Source of the DNA: Coxiellaceae bacterium | GTDB taxonomy: Bacteria > Pseudomonadota > Gammaproteobacteria > Coxiellales > Coxiellaceae | NCBI GenBank assembly: GCA_003450655.1 | Contig: DMFG01000055.1 | Span: 1-8,123, forward strand | Length of the DNA stretch: 8,123 nt | Direction of reading: 5' to 3' | Shown here: piece by piece, positions 6,403-8,123 of the stretch | Numbering within the stretch: position 1 is the first letter of the stretch | Layout: each line of letters starts with the position of its first letter | Translations under genes and position numbers: made by a program | The notes under the pieces: model-generated | The model's input: the letters and a program-made list of their open reading frames with translations, nothing else | Databases searched by the model: none | What the model was told of the DNA's origin: nothing

Positions 6403-6423
6403 AAAAAACTTTGAACCGCAAAG
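6403..6423 (-). terminator. Weak intrinsic terminator candidate for the PhnD-like gene
   Basis: On the minus strand CTTTG, loop CGGTT and CAAAG form a 5-bp stem followed by TTTTTT. It lies about 90 bases after the stop codon of the PhnD-like gene and is the only hairpin plus T-run in the gap. The stem is short and AT-rich, so termination would be inefficient. Confidence 0.35.
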
Positions 6424-6511
6424 GGCACCCATCTTCAGGCGATCTCATCACACCTTCCAATACCGTACCCTTTACAATAAATACTACTTAATTTTTTGAT
6501 TATTATTTCAG

Positions 6512-7297
6512 TCAGCCTTTTATGATGGATCGATAGGATTTAATTAAATTATCATTAGGTTCATGATAAGAAAAACTACCACGACCCGTCTGATTAAGTA
6601 GTTGGTGTTTAATTTGGCTAGCTTGTGACTCTGAAACAACGCTCTTATTAATCAAAACCAAATAATCTGGCAACCAATGAAATGCCATAATCACACGGTA
6701 TTTCTTAAGCTCACTTGGGCTCACAATGTAATTATTAACAAAAGCTGCACTAGCCTCATTAGCCTCAAAGTCAGCCAGTTCTTTTTTATGTGATGGACTG
6801 TTGAGCAAGGTAATATTATTGTCCTTAAAAAATCTACCAAGTACATACTGAGGATAGATTGACGTTGAAAAAGAGACTTTGGTTGATGCTAGTATTGTAG
6901 AGTCAGCAAGATCTGCCAATGAATAAAAATTTGAATCTTTCTTGACGATAAGGTATGAACTATAACCATCGTTATTACCTATCGAGCTATCTGAGATTTG
7001 AGCAACCACTTGATACGAACTCTGGAGATCGTCAAAGTAACTTAGCGTCTGAAAAGGAACCAAAGCAACCGTCCAGTTTTTTTCTGGTTGTTTAGCCTTA
7101 AATTTATAGGCACACAAAGGTGCCTGTTGAGTGACCTGACTAGTATCGTGTGCTATCTCTAACATATAGGGTGGTGCATTTTTCATAGCTGATGATGAAT
7201 CATCGCACGCTTGAAAAAAATATCCCGCTACCGACGCTGCATAACTTGATACAGAACATCCCAACAAAAACATGACCGTTAAAATAATTTTTTTCAT
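6512..7297 (-). CDS. Exported PhnD-like solute-binding protein, possibly a lipoprotein
   Basis: The 261-residue product resembles periplasmic solute-binding proteins of the phosphonate ABC transporter type (PhnD family, type 2 periplasmic-binding fold). The fit is weak but ordered: ALVPF (78-82), YQVVAQ (95-100), GYSSYLIVKKDSNFYSLADLADSTI (111-135), then a polar ligand-loop-like stretch STSIYPQYVL (144-153) and AAFVNNY (184-190). The N-terminus is a signal peptide. Either signal peptidase I cuts after A20 (SYA), or LLGC makes C14 a lipidated cysteine. If C14 is removed with the signal peptide, the mature protein has two cysteines, C31 and C62, which might form a disulfide. It is shorter than usual PhnD proteins (about 300 aa or more), and the N-terminal lobe looks reduced. 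No permease or ATPase gene is in view; the ligand is unknown. AAGGG lies 9 bases before the ATG. GC is lower than in the core genes. Confidence 0.7.
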   Translation of the reverse strand: MKKIILTVMFLLGCSVSSYAASVAGYFFQACDDSSSAMKNAPPYMLEIAHDTSQVTQQAPLCAYKFKAKQPEKNWTVALVPFQTLSYFDDLQSSYQVVAQISDSSIGNNDGYSSYLIVKKDSNFYSLADLADSTILASTKVSFSTSIYPQYVLGRFFKDNNITLLNSPSHKKELADFEANEASAAFVNNYIVSPSELKKYRVIMAFHWLPDYLVLINKSVVSESQASQIKHQLLNQTGRGSFSYHEPNDNLIKSYRSIIKG

Positions 7298-7491
7298 ACA
7301 ACCCAGCCCTTTGTAAATTTTTCAAATTGTATGATCAAGATAATTCAATAACTTCTTTAAATCAACGCTGCGGTTAACACGAAGAAATATTAATTATTTG
7401 ATGAATGCACTTAAGTTTAACGATGCGATGAAGTTTCTTGTTGTACCAGATATGGGGTATGATAAATCTCCTAAAGCAATAAAATCAGCCT
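7298..7491. promoter_or_regulatory. Divergent region between the PhnD-like and PLP-enzyme genes
   Basis: These 194 AT-rich bases must hold both promoters. Toward the PhnD-like gene, TACAAT on the minus strand (7326-7331) is a good -10 that leaves room for the AAGGG site, but no -35 is clear. Toward the PLP enzyme, TATGAT (7458-7463) is a fair -10, also without a good -35. The plus-strand gene has no visible Shine-Dalgarno sequence. Poor -35 boxes on both sides suggest an activator, though no clear operator is visible. Confidence 0.4.
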
Positions 7492-8123
7492 ATGTCATCA
7501 GAAAAAAACTCTCAATATCCGAATCTATTAGATCTGATCGGTAATACCCCGATGATCAGACTTGAAAAGATGTGCACTAATCCGAATGTTACCTTATTGG
7601 GAAAACTGGAATGTTATAACCCAACTTTTAGTATCAAAGATAGAATGGTCGCCTACATCTTTGAGCAGGCGATAAAAGCCAATAAGATTTCCCCCAAGAC
7701 TACGGTTGTAGAGGCCTCTTCGGGGAATACAGCGTCCTCGGTTGCAATGCTTGCTGCTAGACACGATCTTAAGTCAATTATTACTACCCCAGACACAACA
7801 AGCATCGAGAAAATACAACTGGCCAAGCTCTACGGTGCAACTGTTATCCTTTGCCCGCATGATGCTTCATCAGAATCCCCCGACCACTACACAAATAAAG
7901 CAATCTCAATCGCAGAAACAATACCGAATAGCTTTATTCTCGATCAATACAATAATCCGCTTAATATCGAAGCGCATTACAATTCCACAGCGCAAGAGAT
8001 TCTAAATCAAACGCATAATAACGTCGATTTTATTATTGGGTGTGCAAGCACCGGTGGTACAATGTCTGGTATTGGTAGGCATGTTAAGGCAAGCTCACCT
8101 GCAACACAGATCATTATTGCTGA
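7492..8123 (+). CDS. Cystathionine beta-synthase/cysteine synthase-like PLP enzyme, N-terminal 210 residues (3' end off the right edge)
   Basis: The family is fold-type II PLP enzymes that replace the beta-substituent of serine or its esters. Visible: LIGNTPMIRL (15-24), GKLECYNPTFSIKDRM (37-52) with Schiff-base K49, EASSGNTASSVAMLAA (74-89) as the substrate and cofactor loop, TTSIEKIQLAKLYGATVIL (102-120), and STGGTMSGIG (186-195) as the PLP-phosphate loop. The segments SPDHY (129-133) and IPNSFILDQYNNP (144-156) resemble cystathionine beta-synthase more than CysK. Unusual points are NPTFSIKDR where NPGGSVKDR is typical, and SSGNTA where TSGNTG is typical. Products could be cystathionine, cysteine or another beta-substituted alanine such as 2,3-diaminopropionate; the sequence does not decide. 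An in-frame TAA at 7480-7482 and the family alignment support the ATG at 7492. It is divergent from the PhnD-like gene. Confidence 0.85.
   Translation, partial: MSSEKNSQYPNLLDLIGNTPMIRLEKMCTNPNVTLLGKLECYNPTFSIKDRMVAYIFEQAIKANKISPKTTVVEASSGNTASSVAMLAARHDLKSIITTPDTTSIEKIQLAKLYGATVILCPHDASSESPDHYTNKAISIAETIPNSFILDQYNNPLNIEAHYNSTAQEILNQTHNNVDFIIGCASTGGTMSGIGRHVKASSPATQIIIA

Larger units (their letters stand above)
6261..6511. other. Non-coding gap between convergent pyrE and the PhnD-like gene, with inverted repeats
   Basis: No gene is supported in these 251 bases. The left half holds two inverted repeats (6289-6330 and 6340-6362). The middle has a small hairpin with a U-tract on the minus strand (6403-6423). 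The right end (6470-6511) is strongly AT-rich. No strong plus-strand terminator for pyrE is visible. The base composition of the window changes across this gap. Confidence 0.6.

Noticed and set aside
7310..7338. TTGATC, 17 bases, TACAAA as a promoter for the PhnD-like gene
   Set aside because: Transcription would start about 6 bases before the ATG and exclude the AAGGG ribosome binding site. The upstream TACAAT (7326-7331) fits better.
7401..7544. 47-codon plus-strand frame starting MNALKFNDAM that overlaps the start of the PLP-enzyme gene
   Set aside because: No ribosome binding site, it covers the likely promoter, and it overlaps a well-supported gene in another frame by about 50 bases.
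7742..8005. 87-codon plus-strand frame inside the PLP-enzyme gene
   Set aside because: It is an out-of-frame shadow of a gene with clear family motifs.
1..8123. CRISPR arrays, tRNA or rRNA genes, an intact insertion sequence
   Set aside because: No regularly spaced direct repeats, cloverleaf-like segments, rRNA-like stretches or transposase motifs were seen on either strand.

Overview
The window looks like chromosomal DNA from a gammaproteobacterium of moderate to low GC. The block spoT-rpoZ-gmk-yicC followed by divergent rph, then xthA, waaC and pyrE, is a rearranged form of the E. coli yicC/rph-pyrE and gmk-rpoZ-spoT neighbourhoods. The proteins match E. coli relatives closely in length and motifs: YicC is 287 aa and Gmk 207 aa. 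I cannot name the genus. A Legionellales- or Thiotrichales-like lineage is only a guess from base composition and gene order.

Left part (1-2643), minus strand. The genes read yicC, gmk, rpoZ, then spoT, which runs off the left edge. yicC and gmk overlap by 8 bases and gmk starts with TTG. rpoZ and spoT each have a plausible promoter of their own. The group covers RNA turnover (YicC), GMP to GDP phosphorylation (Gmk), the omega subunit of RNA polymerase (RpoZ) and ppGpp turnover (SpoT). Guanine nucleotide supply, the alarmone made from it and a polymerase subunit that helps sense it are therefore encoded together.

Middle part (2644-6260). rph (RNase PH) reads right from a divergent promoter region. 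Its 3' end overlaps the convergent xthA (exonuclease III) by 11 bases. A divergent gap that holds a possible gene remnant leads to waaC (heptosyltransferase I). pyrE follows with its own promoter and a strong ribosome binding site. This PyrE resembles the Bacillus type rather than the E. coli type.

Right part (6261-8123). After pyrE comes about 250 bases of non-coding DNA with inverted repeats. Beyond it lie two divergent genes of clearly lower GC: an exported PhnD-like solute-binding protein (minus) and a cystathionine beta-synthase/cysteine synthase-like PLP enzyme (plus, cut by the right edge). This is the accessory-looking and least familiar part of the window. I found no tRNA, rRNA, CRISPR array or intact insertion sequence.
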